From Nitrososphaerota archaeon (GTDB lineage: Archaea > Thermoproteota > Nitrososphaeria > Nitrososphaerales > Gagatemarchaeaceae), in assembly GCA_005877185.1 (NCBI GenBank), contig VBPQ01000013.1, forward strand, positions 1 to 18,739: a DNA stretch of 18,739 bases, given 5' to 3'. This document shows positions 6,639-13,926 of the stretch, piece by piece. How positions within the stretch are numbered: position 1 is the first letter of the stretch; every line of letters begins with the position of its first letter. The position numbers were made by a program, and so were the translations under genes. The notes beneath the pieces were generated by a model. That model worked only from the letters and a program-made list of their open reading frames with translations, had not been told where the DNA came from and made no database searches.

Positions 6639-7481
6639 ATGGCGAGCGCAGTCGAGGTCCGGGATCTCTGGTGGCGCTACTCTCGAGACACCGATTGGGT
6701 TCTGAGAGGCGTCAACCTTACCGTTCGGGAGGGAGAGACGGTCTGCATAGTCGGGCCGACGGGGGCGGGAAAGACGACCCTGCTCTCCTGCATTCAGAGC
6801 CTCCTTCCTCACTCCTTTCCGCTGGGGGAGATGAAGGGGTCGGTCGTGGTCGACGGCGCTGACACGAAATCGACTAGGGCTGCTCAGTTGGCCGGCAGGG
6901 TCGGGATGGTCTTTGAGGACGCCGAAAGTCAGTTTGTCTTCCCCAGCGTGGAAGACGACCTGGCCTTCGGGCTTGAGAACCTCAACCTCGATAGGGAGGA
7001 AGCGAGTGAAAGACTGAGAGTGATTCAGGAGGAGTTCGGGATAGGCGAGTTGATGGGCAGGACGGCTGCCCAGCTCTCCGGAGGTCAGAAGCAGAGGGTA
7101 TCCATCGCGGGTCTCGTGGCCGTGCAGCCAAAGGTCCTCCTCCTGGACGAGCCAACGTCGGAGCTGGACCCGATTGGCAAGTCGGAGGTGATGGACCTCG
7201 TCAGGAAGATCAAGACGAGACTCGGAATCACTCTTGTCATCGTTGAACAGGATCTAGAAGACGTCATCGGTTTGGCGGAAAGATTCCTCCTCCTCGACTC
7301 CGGGAAGATACTACTCGAGGGCGAGCCGAAGGATTTCTTTGGAAATCCTGAATTTCTTCTCGAGCATGGAGTCTACCCGCCCGAGGTCTCGCTGGTTTTT
7401 GGTCCCCTGGTGAAGGAAGGACTCGTGCCAACGGTTCCACTCGATGTGTCGGAGGCCAAGAGATTGGTACGGAGCCGTTGA
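6639..7481 (+). CDS. ecfA1: ECF transporter ATPase subunit A1 (EcfA1) with degenerate Q- and H-loops
   Basis: 280-residue ABC ATPase of the energy-coupling factor group-II transporters, which power uptake of vitamins and metals bound by small S components. Walker A is GPTGAGKTT (39-47), the signature LSGGQ is at 146-150, and Walker B is VLLLDE (166-171) with the catalytic Glu. Two key residues are altered. The Q-loop normally reads 'VFQNP', but here it is 'VFEDA', with Glu at 93. The H-loop normally reads 'THD' or 'EHD', but here it is 'VEQD', with Gln at 204. EcfT begins 9 nt downstream. In the dimer its own ATP pocket should be weak, while its intact signature serves EcfA2. Confidence 0.9.
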   Translation: MASAVEVRDLWWRYSRDTDWVLRGVNLTVREGETVCIVGPTGAGKTTLLSCIQSLLPHSFPLGEMKGSVVVDGADTKSTRAAQLAGRVGMVFEDAESQFVFPSVEDDLAFGLENLNLDREEASERLRVIQEEFGIGELMGRTAAQLSGGQKQRVSIAGLVAVQPKVLLLDEPTSELDPIGKSEVMDLVRKIKTRLGITLVIVEQDLEDVIGLAERFLLLDSGKILLEGEPKDFFGNPEFLLEHGVYPPEVSLVFGPLVKEGLVPTVPLDVSEAKRLVRSR

Positions 7482-7490
7482 GCGCCTCGG

Positions 7491-8270
7491 TTGTCCCTAA
7501 GCTGGTACGTTGAGGGGGAGTCCTTTCTCCACCGGGCTGGTTCCCTGCCGAAACTCGCCTTCGTGGGCTTCCTCTGGATAACCTCTTTCGTGTTTGCTTC
7601 CCCTCTGTGGAACGGAGGCTTGTTGCTCTTCATTCTCGCTGTGCTCCTCGTCGCGAGAGTGCCTTTCTCCTCGATGAAGGCCTACCTGAAGGTCATCGTC
7701 CCCGTCATGCTTCTTTTCCTAGTGCTCTTCCCGCTCTTCGACCGCGGAGGAACGATTATCGTTGTGGTTGGGCCGATAGAGATAGGCTGGGTCGGCGTCA
7801 ATGGTGGGATAGTTGCGGCCTCAAGGCTCGGGGCGCTCTTTCTCTCGACTGTCGGGATTCTACTTACGACAACGAGGGAGAGGGACCTCGTTGGCGGCTT
7901 GATGAAGGGTGGGCTCCCCTTCGAAGCCTCCTTCCTCCTCATGATGACGCTTCGATTCATTTCTCTCTCCATGACAGACTTGGCCACCATTCGCGAGGCG
8001 CGGCGGGCGCGCGCAATGCCAGAGCGAGAGAATCTGATTCAGCTGCTTAGGAACCTGGTTTCCATCGTCATACCGCTCTTCGTTGCAACGATAAGGCGGA
8101 TTCAGACCTTCTCCAATGCTCTGGAAGTGAAGGGCTTCGCACCCGGAGCAAAGAGGACGGGCGTGAGGAAGGAGGAATTGGGTGCGTCAGAAATCCTCTA
8201 CGGGGCGTTCTTCCTCGCATTGACAGTATTGCTCGCCGCGTTGAGGTTGAAGTTCGGCTGGTTCGCTTGA
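7491..8270 (+). CDS. ecfT: ECF transporter transmembrane coupling subunit EcfT
   Basis: 259 residues with several hydrophobic membrane segments ('KLAFVGFLWITSFVF', 'LLLFILAVLLVARV', 'VIVPVMLLFLVLFPLF' and a C-terminal 'ILYGAFFLALTVLLAAL'). The cytoplasmic coupling helices carry the two Ala-Arg-type motifs of the family: 'EARRARAMPE' and 'ALEVKGFAPGAKRTG'. EcfT bridges the S component to the EcfA pair. The start is TTG at 7491, the only start near the N-terminus; the frame is the same as EcfA1, whose TGA closes it 9 nt before. It ends 36 nt before the tail of the convergent ecfA2. Confidence 0.88.
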   Translation: MSLSWYVEGESFLHRAGSLPKLAFVGFLWITSFVFASPLWNGGLLLFILAVLLVARVPFSSMKAYLKVIVPVMLLFLVLFPLFDRGGTIIVVVGPIEIGWVGVNGGIVAASRLGALFLSTVGILLTTTRERDLVGGLMKGGLPFEASFLLMMTLRFISLSMTDLATIREARRARAMPERENLIQLLRNLVSIVIPLFVATIRRIQTFSNALEVKGFAPGAKRTGVRKEELGASEILYGAFFLALTVLLAALRLKFGWFA

Positions 8271-8305
8271 GTAATTGGGCAATGCGAATCAAGGAAGGCG
8301 TCGGC

Positions 8306-9136
8306 TCAGCTTATGTTTGGACGTCGAAGCTCATCTCGCACCCTGCTTGAGAGCCCCGCCACAGTTGGGATTCCACTTCCGTCCCTCAAGCCGAGCTCGT
8401 CCGCAACCTGAATACGCTGAGGGGGCTTGAGGGAAGCTCTCCTCAAGGCATCGTGGTTTTCGAAGAGTTTCTCGGTTGGGGAATCGAGAATTATCTGGCC
8501 GTCGGACATGACAAGGGCTCGGTGTGAATGGGACGCTACAACCTTCATGTCGTGCGTGATGATCACTATTGTCTTACCCAACTCGTTCAACCGGTCTATC
8601 AGGGACATCACCGACTCCCGGCCCCTATAGTCCATGCCGGTCGTCGGCTCGTCTATCACCATGACGTCAGGATTCATCGATAGGACCGCCGCGATTGTGA
8701 TTCTTCTTCGAATGCCCTTGCCGAAGAAGAGCGGCGATTCTTTCCGCTGCTCGGTAAGGCCGGTGACATCGAGCGCTTCTTCGACCCTCCTTCTGACTTC
8801 ATCGGGTTGCAGTCTCAGATTCTTTGGACCGAACGCGACTTCTTCTTCGATTGTCGTGGAGAAGAGCATGTAGTCAGGATTCTGGAAAACGTAGCCCACG
8901 ATTCTTGAGAGCTCTTCAGACCTTGTAGAGGCTGTATCCAGCCCCCCGACCACGACCGTTCCAGCGGTCGGCCGGAGCAGCCCGTTGAAATGCTTGGCGA
9001 GTGTTGACTTTCCCGATCCGTTCTTCCCAATCAGCGCAATGTAGTCTCCTTTCCGGATGATCGTGGTCACGTCTCGGATGGCCTCCACGCCGTTTGGATA
9101 TCGGTGCCAGAGGCCCGCCGTTTGGACTATATCCAA
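8306..9136 (-). CDS. ecfA2: ECF transporter ATPase subunit A2 (EcfA2) with degenerate signature motif
   Basis: 276-residue ABC ATPase. Walker A is GKNGSGKST (37-45), the Q-loop 'VFQNPDYMLF' has Gln 85, Walker B is VMVIDE (158-163) with Glu 163, and the H-loop 'IITHDM' has His 195. The signature that should read LSGGQ or LSKGE is replaced by LFFGK (136-140), then GIRRRITIA, so the helix after it is retained but the Ser and first Gly are lost. This is the mirror image of EcfA1. The start is TTG (9134-9136), 44 nt after the S component stop, so the two minus-strand genes form an operon. It converges on ecfT. Confidence 0.9.
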   Translation of the reverse strand: MDIVQTAGLWHRYPNGVEAIRDVTTIIRKGDYIALIGKNGSGKSTLAKHFNGLLRPTAGTVVVGGLDTASTRSEELSRIVGYVFQNPDYMLFSTTIEEEVAFGPKNLRLQPDEVRRRVEEALDVTGLTEQRKESPLFFGKGIRRRITIAAVLSMNPDVMVIDEPTTGMDYRGRESVMSLIDRLNELGKTIVIITHDMKVVASHSHRALVMSDGQIILDSPTEKLFENHDALRRASLKPPQRIQVADELGLRDGSGIPTVAGLSSRVRDELRRPNIS

Positions 9137-9180
9137 GCAGAATCTCGTCCAGTCGCAGCAGCGACGTGGAAGGCTCCAGA

Positions 9181-9780
9181 TTAGTTTTCTCGCTTCGCGG
9201 GTTCGGCCTGTTCAGGGGCACCAGCCATTTCGGGTGGCTTCTTCTCCGCCTTCGCCATCTTCCCTGAATAGAGGCCCGACCTCTTGAGCACAGGGGTCAG
9301 CGTCCTGAGCAGGATGCAGTTGATGATTGCAAGGACGACGCTGCTGAGAACGGTTGTCCAGACGATCGTCCATAGCAGCCCGTAATCCGGCGGGAAGGTC
9401 CCCAGAAGCAGGTTGATGTAGAGAACACCTGCGACAGCGAAGAGCAAGACCTCGGTGAGAACGATGTTTATGATCCAATCGGTGGCCTTCTTCATGTCGG
9501 CGAGGCCGGCCGGAGCCAGAAGGTACATGCCCCCCATCATCACACCCACCGTGAATATCAGGTCCCCGAGGGCATTCTGAGGGCCTCCAGAAACCAGGAA
9601 ATTCTTGCCCAGAACTCCCCCTATCAACCCGATAGCGAACCCTTTCTTGCCAAACCAAACCGGAACGGTGAAGATGAGTAGCACCGGCAAGAAGAAAGAG
9701 ATGAACCCAGAGACAACCGTGGTGAAGGCCGAGAGATACGCGAGAACCACCCAAAGAGCACTGAATGCGGCTATCGTCAC
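9181..9780 (-). CDS. Probable ECF transporter substrate-binding S component
   Basis: 199-residue integral membrane protein with about five or six hydrophobic segments: 'FSALWVVLAYLSAFTTVVSG', 'FFLPVLLIFTVPVWF', 'GFAIGLIGGVLG', 'LIFTVGVMMGGMYLLA', 'IINIVLTEVLLFAVAGVLY' and 'TIVWTTVLSSVVLAIINCILL'. A soluble charged tail (about 170-199) rich in Lys, Glu, Ala and Pro follows. Size, topology and placement directly before ecfA2 fit an S component, the subunit that binds the transported molecule. No substrate-specific motif or riboswitch was recognised, so the substrate is unknown. The start is GTG at 9778-9780; an in-frame stop lies just upstream. Confidence 0.7.
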   Translation of the reverse strand: MTIAAFSALWVVLAYLSAFTTVVSGFISFFLPVLLIFTVPVWFGKKGFAIGLIGGVLGKNFLVSGGPQNALGDLIFTVGVMMGGMYLLAPAGLADMKKATDWIINIVLTEVLLFAVAGVLYINLLLGTFPPDYGLLWTIVWTTVLSSVVLAIINCILLRTLTPVLKRSGLYSGKMAKAEKKPPEMAGAPEQAEPAKREN

Positions 9781-9879
9781 ATGCTAGGGGGTATACTAAT
9801 TGCAGGATAACAGAGTGAGACGGCGGGGCAGACTCCTTCTTCCCTCGCTTCTTCCAACCCTTAATGACATTGGGTCAGG

Positions 9880-10018
9880 GAGCCGAGCTTCAACTGGAGG
9901 CATAACCCCCCAAGACGCCAGACTGCAAACCCCGTGACGAAGGCCTTGTCTCCCAGAGCGACGACCTTCAAGATTTGTTTTTGAAACGTGCTCGGGTTCG
10001 CGTTTATAACCTGATCGT
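9880..10018 (-). pseudogene. Decayed second copy of the atpF 5' end and promoter
   Basis: This segment matches 2247-2386 in the same orientation at roughly 85% identity by eye, with a few short gaps. On the minus strand it reads 'LKVVALGDKAFVTGFA', against 'LKVIAVGGKAFVTGFV' in intact atpF, then loses frame through a two-base gap and stops matching after about 30 codons. Conservation is strongest across the promoter (about 9990-10012), which holds the same TATA box. The copy lies next to atpI in the orientation a native divergent atpF would have. It looks like a relic left by rearrangement or insertion. Confidence 0.75.
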
Positions 10019-10035
10019 CAGAATTTTCAATTGGC

Positions 10036-10209
10036 TTGCCAGTCTGCGACGTGTGTGGAAAGTTTGTCAAGGATTTGAGGAGACACAAGCAACGTGGAAG
10101 ATGTAAGGTGAAAGGGAGACGGAAAGGAGCCGTTCCCCCTCGCTTCATGGCTGGCACACCCGAGAATAGACTCTGGCAACTCGAAGGTGGTGGCGGGCGC
10201 GGATCGTGA
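10036..10209 (+). CDS. Possible small CCHC zinc-finger protein
   Basis: A 57-codon frame starting TTG reads 'LPVCDVCGKFVKDLRRHKQR' then 'GRCKVKGRRKG', with a C-x2-C-x9-H-x5-C spacing typical of a single zinc finger, and a strongly basic stretch after it. Archaea carry many tiny zinc-finger proteins of this look. The near-symmetric TATA box of the atpF relic (TTTATAAC, 10003-10010) lies about 30 nt upstream on this strand and could drive a leaderless transcript. The last 25 residues are Gly-rich and look non-specific. It could be a chance frame; the zinc-binding spacing is the main support. Confidence 0.4.
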   Translation: MPVCDVCGKFVKDLRRHKQRGRCKVKGRRKGAVPPRFMAGTPENRLWQLEGGGGRGS

Positions 10210-10317
10210 AAAGTCTCTGTTACTGCGCCGACACAGACTACAAAGCGGCGATTAAGGAGAAACGCTTAATAGCTGAACGCCAAGCTGCCCTCCTTCAGGC
10301 TAGAGGAGAAAGAGCGA

Positions 10318-12330
10318 GTGGGCGTCGCGAGGCTCAGCAAGGTAACGGTCATACTTCCCAGGGCGGACTACCAAGAGGCCCTCACTCGTCTGAGCCAGTT
10401 CGAGGAGTTCCACAGGGTGCCGACCGAGCAGGGGGCTTTCGACCCCGCCACCGAGGAACTCGCTGTAAGGGCCGTGAAGCTCTTCGCCCAGACGGACCAG
10501 GCCGTGAAGAGTCTCTCCCTCCCGCTGTCACCGCCGATGCTTGACGTGATCTTCCGTGGCGTCAGTGTGCCCGAGACTGTGTACGAAGCCGAGAGATGGA
10601 ACGAGCTCCTCGATAGGGCGGAGAGCGAGGCGAGACCGCTCGTCGAAGCGGTCAACGCGGCGGTGGGGAGATTGTCCCAGCTTGAGAAGGAGGAGCAGGA
10701 CACCAGAGCCCTCTCGGAGGCTCTGAGGTCCGTCGCAGACCTCCCGGTCGACCTGGGCAAGCTCGGCCAGCTGAAGAGGATGAGCGCGGTCGTCGCGATA
10801 GCGGAGAAGGACACCCTCGATGAACTGCGCAACTCTCTTGCGGATTTGGTCTTCGTGGCGCAGCCGCTCAGCGGTTCAAAGGTCGTCGTGCTCGTGGCCG
10901 GGCCCGTGGGGGACTCGGGGAGGATCGAGAAGGTGCTCAGGACGCTCGAGGTCAGCCCGATCGTCCTTCCCTCGGACCTGCCGCAGAACCCCCCTCAGGC
11001 CTTCAAGAGCCTCGTCGAGCGGGCGGAGCGGCTTTCAGCGGAGAGGCAAAGGGCGGAGGAGGAGGTGGAGAAGCTGAAGGCGGCCCAATCGGAGAAGCTC
11101 CTCGCGTGCAGAGAGATCGCTTACATCGCCCACCAGATGCTGGATGAGGTCAGGAACTCCGGCAATCTGAAGCGGATGGCGACACTCTCGGGATACATCC
11201 CCGCCTCCAGACAAAGAGAGTTTCTCGAGAAGTTTGCCGGTTGGATGGTCTATGCGGAGCGTGACGGGCACCTCGGGAATCCAGAGATGAAGGTTCCGAC
11301 CCTGATTGTCAACCCGAAGCCGATCAAACCCTTCGCGAAGGTCACAGAAAGCCAGGGAACGCCAGGAAAACACGAGATCGATCCGACGCCCATAATCTCA
11401 TTCGTTTTTCCCATCTTCTTTGGAATGATGTTCGGCGACCTTGGGCATGGTGTTGTAGTGACCGCCTTCGGCCTCCTCCTTAGGAGCAGGTCCGACGGAA
11501 ACCTGAAGCAGTGGGGAACGATTTTCACTGCGGCCGGCCTATCCGCCTCGGTATTCGGGGTACTGTTTGGAGAGATTTTCGGCTTCAGCCTAGGACAATT
11601 GGTGCCTATTCCGGCTGTGATCGAGATCGTTCAGCATGCGGCGAACGGGACGAGCCTGAATCAGGCGGCGATAAAACCGATGCTTGCGATAGCTCTCCTG
11701 ATAGGACTCTTCCACATAACGTTCGGACTATCGCTTTCGGTATACCAAGCCGCAAGGGCCCATGAGAGGTTGGAGCTGATTCTCGATAGGATTCCCGCGC
11801 TTGTGTTGTACCTTGGGGGAATCGGTTTTGGATTGGCCTTCATAGGGACGGGTTACGACTTCAAAGGCATCTTGTCTACTCAGCTCGGGTTGGTGTCTAT
11901 TTTGGTGGCCACGCCGGCGCTCTTGATCATCGGCTTCGGGAAGGGTGTCGCGACGCTAGCCGGGAAGCTTCATGAGGATTCGGCGGCGATGGCCTTCGTA
12001 CAAGGGATCATCGAGATACTCATTAAAATCGCTGAGTTTGTGGCGAATACCATAAGTTACGCGAGGCTCGCCATCCTTCTGTTCGTTCATGCTGCCCTTC
12101 TTTTGGCATTGAACAAGATCTACTATGCTTACGCTGGCTCTCCCTACATCTTTGTCCTCCCCTTGGTAATCTTCAACATCCTCATAATTGTGTTCGAAGG
12201 ATTGATGGTTTACATCCAAGACATGAGGCTCCACCTGTACGAGTGGTTCACAAAGTTCTACAGTGGTGAAGGCATACCGTTCAAAAGAATCCTTCCCGAG
12301 AGGGAGAGAATCCGGATAAAGTGGCTATAA
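10318..12330 (+). CDS. atpI: A-type ATP synthase subunit I (membrane stator, a-subunit homologue)
   Basis: 670 residues, the usual length. The N-terminal half (about 1-330) is cytoplasmic with coiled segments (for example residues 230-265, rich in Glu, Ala and Arg) that bind the E-H peripheral stalks. The C-terminal half has the membrane helices, beginning at 'IISFVFPIFFGMMFGDLGHG'. The essential proton-path Arg is R583 in 'NTISYARLAILLFVHA'. The start is GTG at 10318 behind the purine-rich GAGGAGAAAGAG. It converges on atpC with a 6-nt overlap of the two stop regions. The proteolipid K gene usually found near I is not in the window. Confidence 0.94.
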   Translation: MGVARLSKVTVILPRADYQEALTRLSQFEEFHRVPTEQGAFDPATEELAVRAVKLFAQTDQAVKSLSLPLSPPMLDVIFRGVSVPETVYEAERWNELLDRAESEARPLVEAVNAAVGRLSQLEKEEQDTRALSEALRSVADLPVDLGKLGQLKRMSAVVAIAEKDTLDELRNSLADLVFVAQPLSGSKVVVLVAGPVGDSGRIEKVLRTLEVSPIVLPSDLPQNPPQAFKSLVERAERLSAERQRAEEEVEKLKAAQSEKLLACREIAYIAHQMLDEVRNSGNLKRMATLSGYIPASRQREFLEKFAGWMVYAERDGHLGNPEMKVPTLIVNPKPIKPFAKVTESQGTPGKHEIDPTPIISFVFPIFFGMMFGDLGHGVVVTAFGLLLRSRSDGNLKQWGTIFTAAGLSASVFGVLFGEIFGFSLGQLVPIPAVIEIVQHAANGTSLNQAAIKPMLAIALLIGLFHITFGLSLSVYQAARAHERLELILDRIPALVLYLGGIGFGLAFIGTGYDFKGILSTQLGLVSILVATPALLIIGFGKGVATLAGKLHEDSAAMAFVQGIIEILIKIAEFVANTISYARLAILLFVHAALLLALNKIYYAYAGSPYIFVLPLVIFNILIIVFEGLMVYIQDMRLHLYEWFTKFYSGEGIPFKRILPERERIRIKWL

Positions 12331-13392
12331 CTTCAGGGAGGACAGGACCTGCTTGGGCGGGACGCCCGCCTCGACCCCGAAAGCAATCGCGGCCAGATTC
12401 TGGACCTCGAATTCGAGGAGCTTCACCAGGGCGAGGACAGTGCTGAGAGTGAACCCCTGCCACAGAAAGGCGCGGCGGGCGGTCTTCTTGCTCAGCTGAA
12501 CGAAACCATCCTCCAGGGCGCTCACGATCACGTCGTCTCCTCCGCCGGACGGCCAGCTGATGCTGTAGGTCCCCTCGAGCGCCTCGAGCGATTCGGCGAC
12601 CGACTCCGTATTGACGATTCTCTGGAGGCGAGTAAGCGAGACGTTGAACGGCGGTAGTATGAGCAGGCCCCTGCTCTCGCTTGAGGGGACCCCCCAGAGC
12701 TTCGACCTCAGCAGGGCAAGGACGTTGTACGAGTCGACGTCTATCGCGACGAGGTCCCGAACGGTCGCTATCTCCCCCGTCGAGTAGGATTTCTTCTTCG
12801 TGGCGAATGTCTCGGCTATCCTCGAGAAGAGCGCATGGTCGACATAGAGGTCGAAGACCCGTGGCTCCCTGTTCGTTGCGAAGGCGGCCGCGGCTTTCGC
12901 GACGTCCTTCCCGAACTCCGTCCCCTCGAGAAGGGCGGTTGCCTCCTGAAGGTCTTTGGAGGAGAGGACTCTCGCGATGAGGTCCCTCCTACCGGCGAGC
13001 TCCTCGCTGTGGAGGTCGATGTAGGTCATCGTCTCCTCGTACCCTCTCTCGAGGGCCTTCGCCTTCAGCGCGATCTTGAGGTTCCAGGCTATGTTCCGCA
13101 GGTAGTAGACTTCCAGCAGGTCAGGGTCTCTGGCTGTCTTCATGAGTGAGTAGTGAACGTCGGCGAGCCTCTCCCTCAGCGCCAGTTCGAGCTTGCGTGC
13201 GGAGTAGGGCGGCTGCAGCTTCGAGACCACCTCGGCGTACGGGGTTCCCTTCAGGCGGTTGACGAGCTCATCGAGCGAGCTAGACTCTGCCAGAGTTTCA
13301 AGGGAGGTGTTTGTGAGCAGGGCACCCTTCAGCGCGAAGGATCTCGCGCCTGTGAAGGTCTCGAAGGCGGAGGGTCTCGGGGCTTCAACCAC
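12325..13392 (-). CDS. atpC: A-type ATP synthase subunit C
   Basis: 355 residues, all-helical as expected for the C/d-type subunit that sits on the proteolipid ring and couples it to the central stalk. Family-like segments include 'YYLRNIAWNLKIALKAKALE' and 'EVEAGVPPKQVLS' in the form 'FGVEAGVPPKQVLSSLKL' at the extreme C-terminus. The start is GTG at 13390-13392, overlapping the atpH stop by 8 nt, so H and C are translationally coupled. Its 3' end overlaps that of atpI, which is transcribed toward it, so the two transcripts may be antisense to each other at the ends. Confidence 0.93.
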   Translation of the reverse strand: MVEAPRPSAFETFTGARSFALKGALLTNTSLETLAESSSLDELVNRLKGTPYAEVVSKLQPPYSARKLELALRERLADVHYSLMKTARDPDLLEVYYLRNIAWNLKIALKAKALERGYEETMTYIDLHSEELAGRRDLIARVLSSKDLQEATALLEGTEFGKDVAKAAAAFATNREPRVFDLYVDHALFSRIAETFATKKKSYSTGEIATVRDLVAIDVDSYNVLALLRSKLWGVPSSESRGLLILPPFNVSLTRLQRIVNTESVAESLEALEGTYSISWPSGGGDDVIVSALEDGFVQLSKKTARRAFLWQGFTLSTVLALVKLLEFEVQNLAAIAFGVEAGVPPKQVLSSLKL

Positions 13393-13708
13393 CGAGGAGT
13401 CGCCTCACCGCTAAGTCGACCGCCTCCTCCTTCCGCTTCAGGGTCGCCGCCTTCAGCCGATTCAACGATTCTTCCCCCTTCTTCGCAACCTCTTCAGCCG
13501 TTGTCTCGGCCTCTTGCTTCGCGACCCTCACCCTTTCGTTCGCCAATTCTTGCGCCTTCGCTAGGGCATCTATCTTCGCCTTCTCAGCCTCGTCAGCCGC
13601 CGCCTTCACGAGACGCTTTTTAGCCTCCGAGGCATCGGACTTGATCCTATCTAGGTCCGCTTCAAACTCGGCGAGAGCCTTGACCGCCTCCTCGATAACC
13701 TGGGTCAT
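13385..13708 (-). CDS. atpH: A-type ATP synthase subunit H (peripheral stalk)
   Basis: 107 residues, almost entirely coiled coil rich in Ala, Glu and Lys ('EAEKAKIDALAKAQELANER'), the standard composition and length of AhaH. It pairs with subunit E to form the peripheral stalk. The ATG start at 13706-13708 has a TATA-like TTAATTAC about 30 nt upstream (13738-13731), so the mRNA is probably leaderless. It is the first gene of an atpH-atpC operon. Confidence 0.9.
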   Translation of the reverse strand: MTQVIEEAVKALAEFEADLDRIKSDASEAKKRLVKAAADEAEKAKIDALAKAQELANERVRVAKQEAETTAEEVAKKGEESLNRLKAATLKRKEEAVDLAVRRLLGG

Positions 13709-13730
13709 CTGCCGCTTCGAGAGTCATAGC

Positions 13731-13738
13731 GTAATTAA
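13731..13738 (-). promoter_or_regulatory. Probable atpH TATA box
   Basis: TTAATTAC on the minus strand sits about 23-30 nt before the atpH ATG, the spacing for a leaderless archaeal transcript. Confidence 0.45.
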
Positions 13739-13758
13739 GGCTTGGGCCAGATGGTTCT

Positions 13759-13899
13759 GTGTCTCTTATCGAGAAATCATTTCGCTACCTGGCCAAGATA
13801 GCTAGACTGGGTGAGTTTTGGAGCGGCGTGTACCAGCTGACTGGACCGGTTGTTGCAGGCCGGCGCGAACTCGTGAAGATTCGCAGAATTACTACTTAA
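13759..13899 (+). CDS. Possible small basic protein of unknown function
   Basis: A 46-residue frame starting GTG reads 'VSLIEKSFRYLAKIARLGEF', then 'WSGVYQLTGPVVAGRRELVK' and 'IRRITT'. It has helix-like amphipathic spacing, is basic, and its codon use resembles real genes more than a shadow. It fills most of the gap between atpH and the toxin-antitoxin pair, and its stop lies inside the probable vapB operator. No family was recognised. It could equally be a gene remnant. Confidence 0.35.
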   Translation: MSLIEKSFRYLAKIARLGEFWSGVYQLTGPVVAGRRELVKIRRITT

Positions 13900-13909
13900 A
13901 TAATAGTAA
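13889..13909 (+). promoter_or_regulatory. VapB-type operator overlapping the TATA box
   Basis: A perfect inverted repeat, TTACTA at 13889-13894 and TAGTAA at 13904-13909, brackets an A/T-rich TATA element (TTAAATAA, 13896-13903) about 30 nt before the antitoxin ATG. This is the arrangement expected for autorepression by a dimeric ribbon-helix-helix antitoxin covering its own promoter. Confidence 0.5.
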
Positions 13910-13926
13910 AACGATAGTGTCAGCAA

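Noticed and set aside
10206..10317. A frame reading into the atpI start (MKSLCYCADTDYKAAIKEKR)
   Set aside because: It is out of frame with atpI and continues as a shadow inside it; the composition after the start of atpI is that of an antiregister frame.
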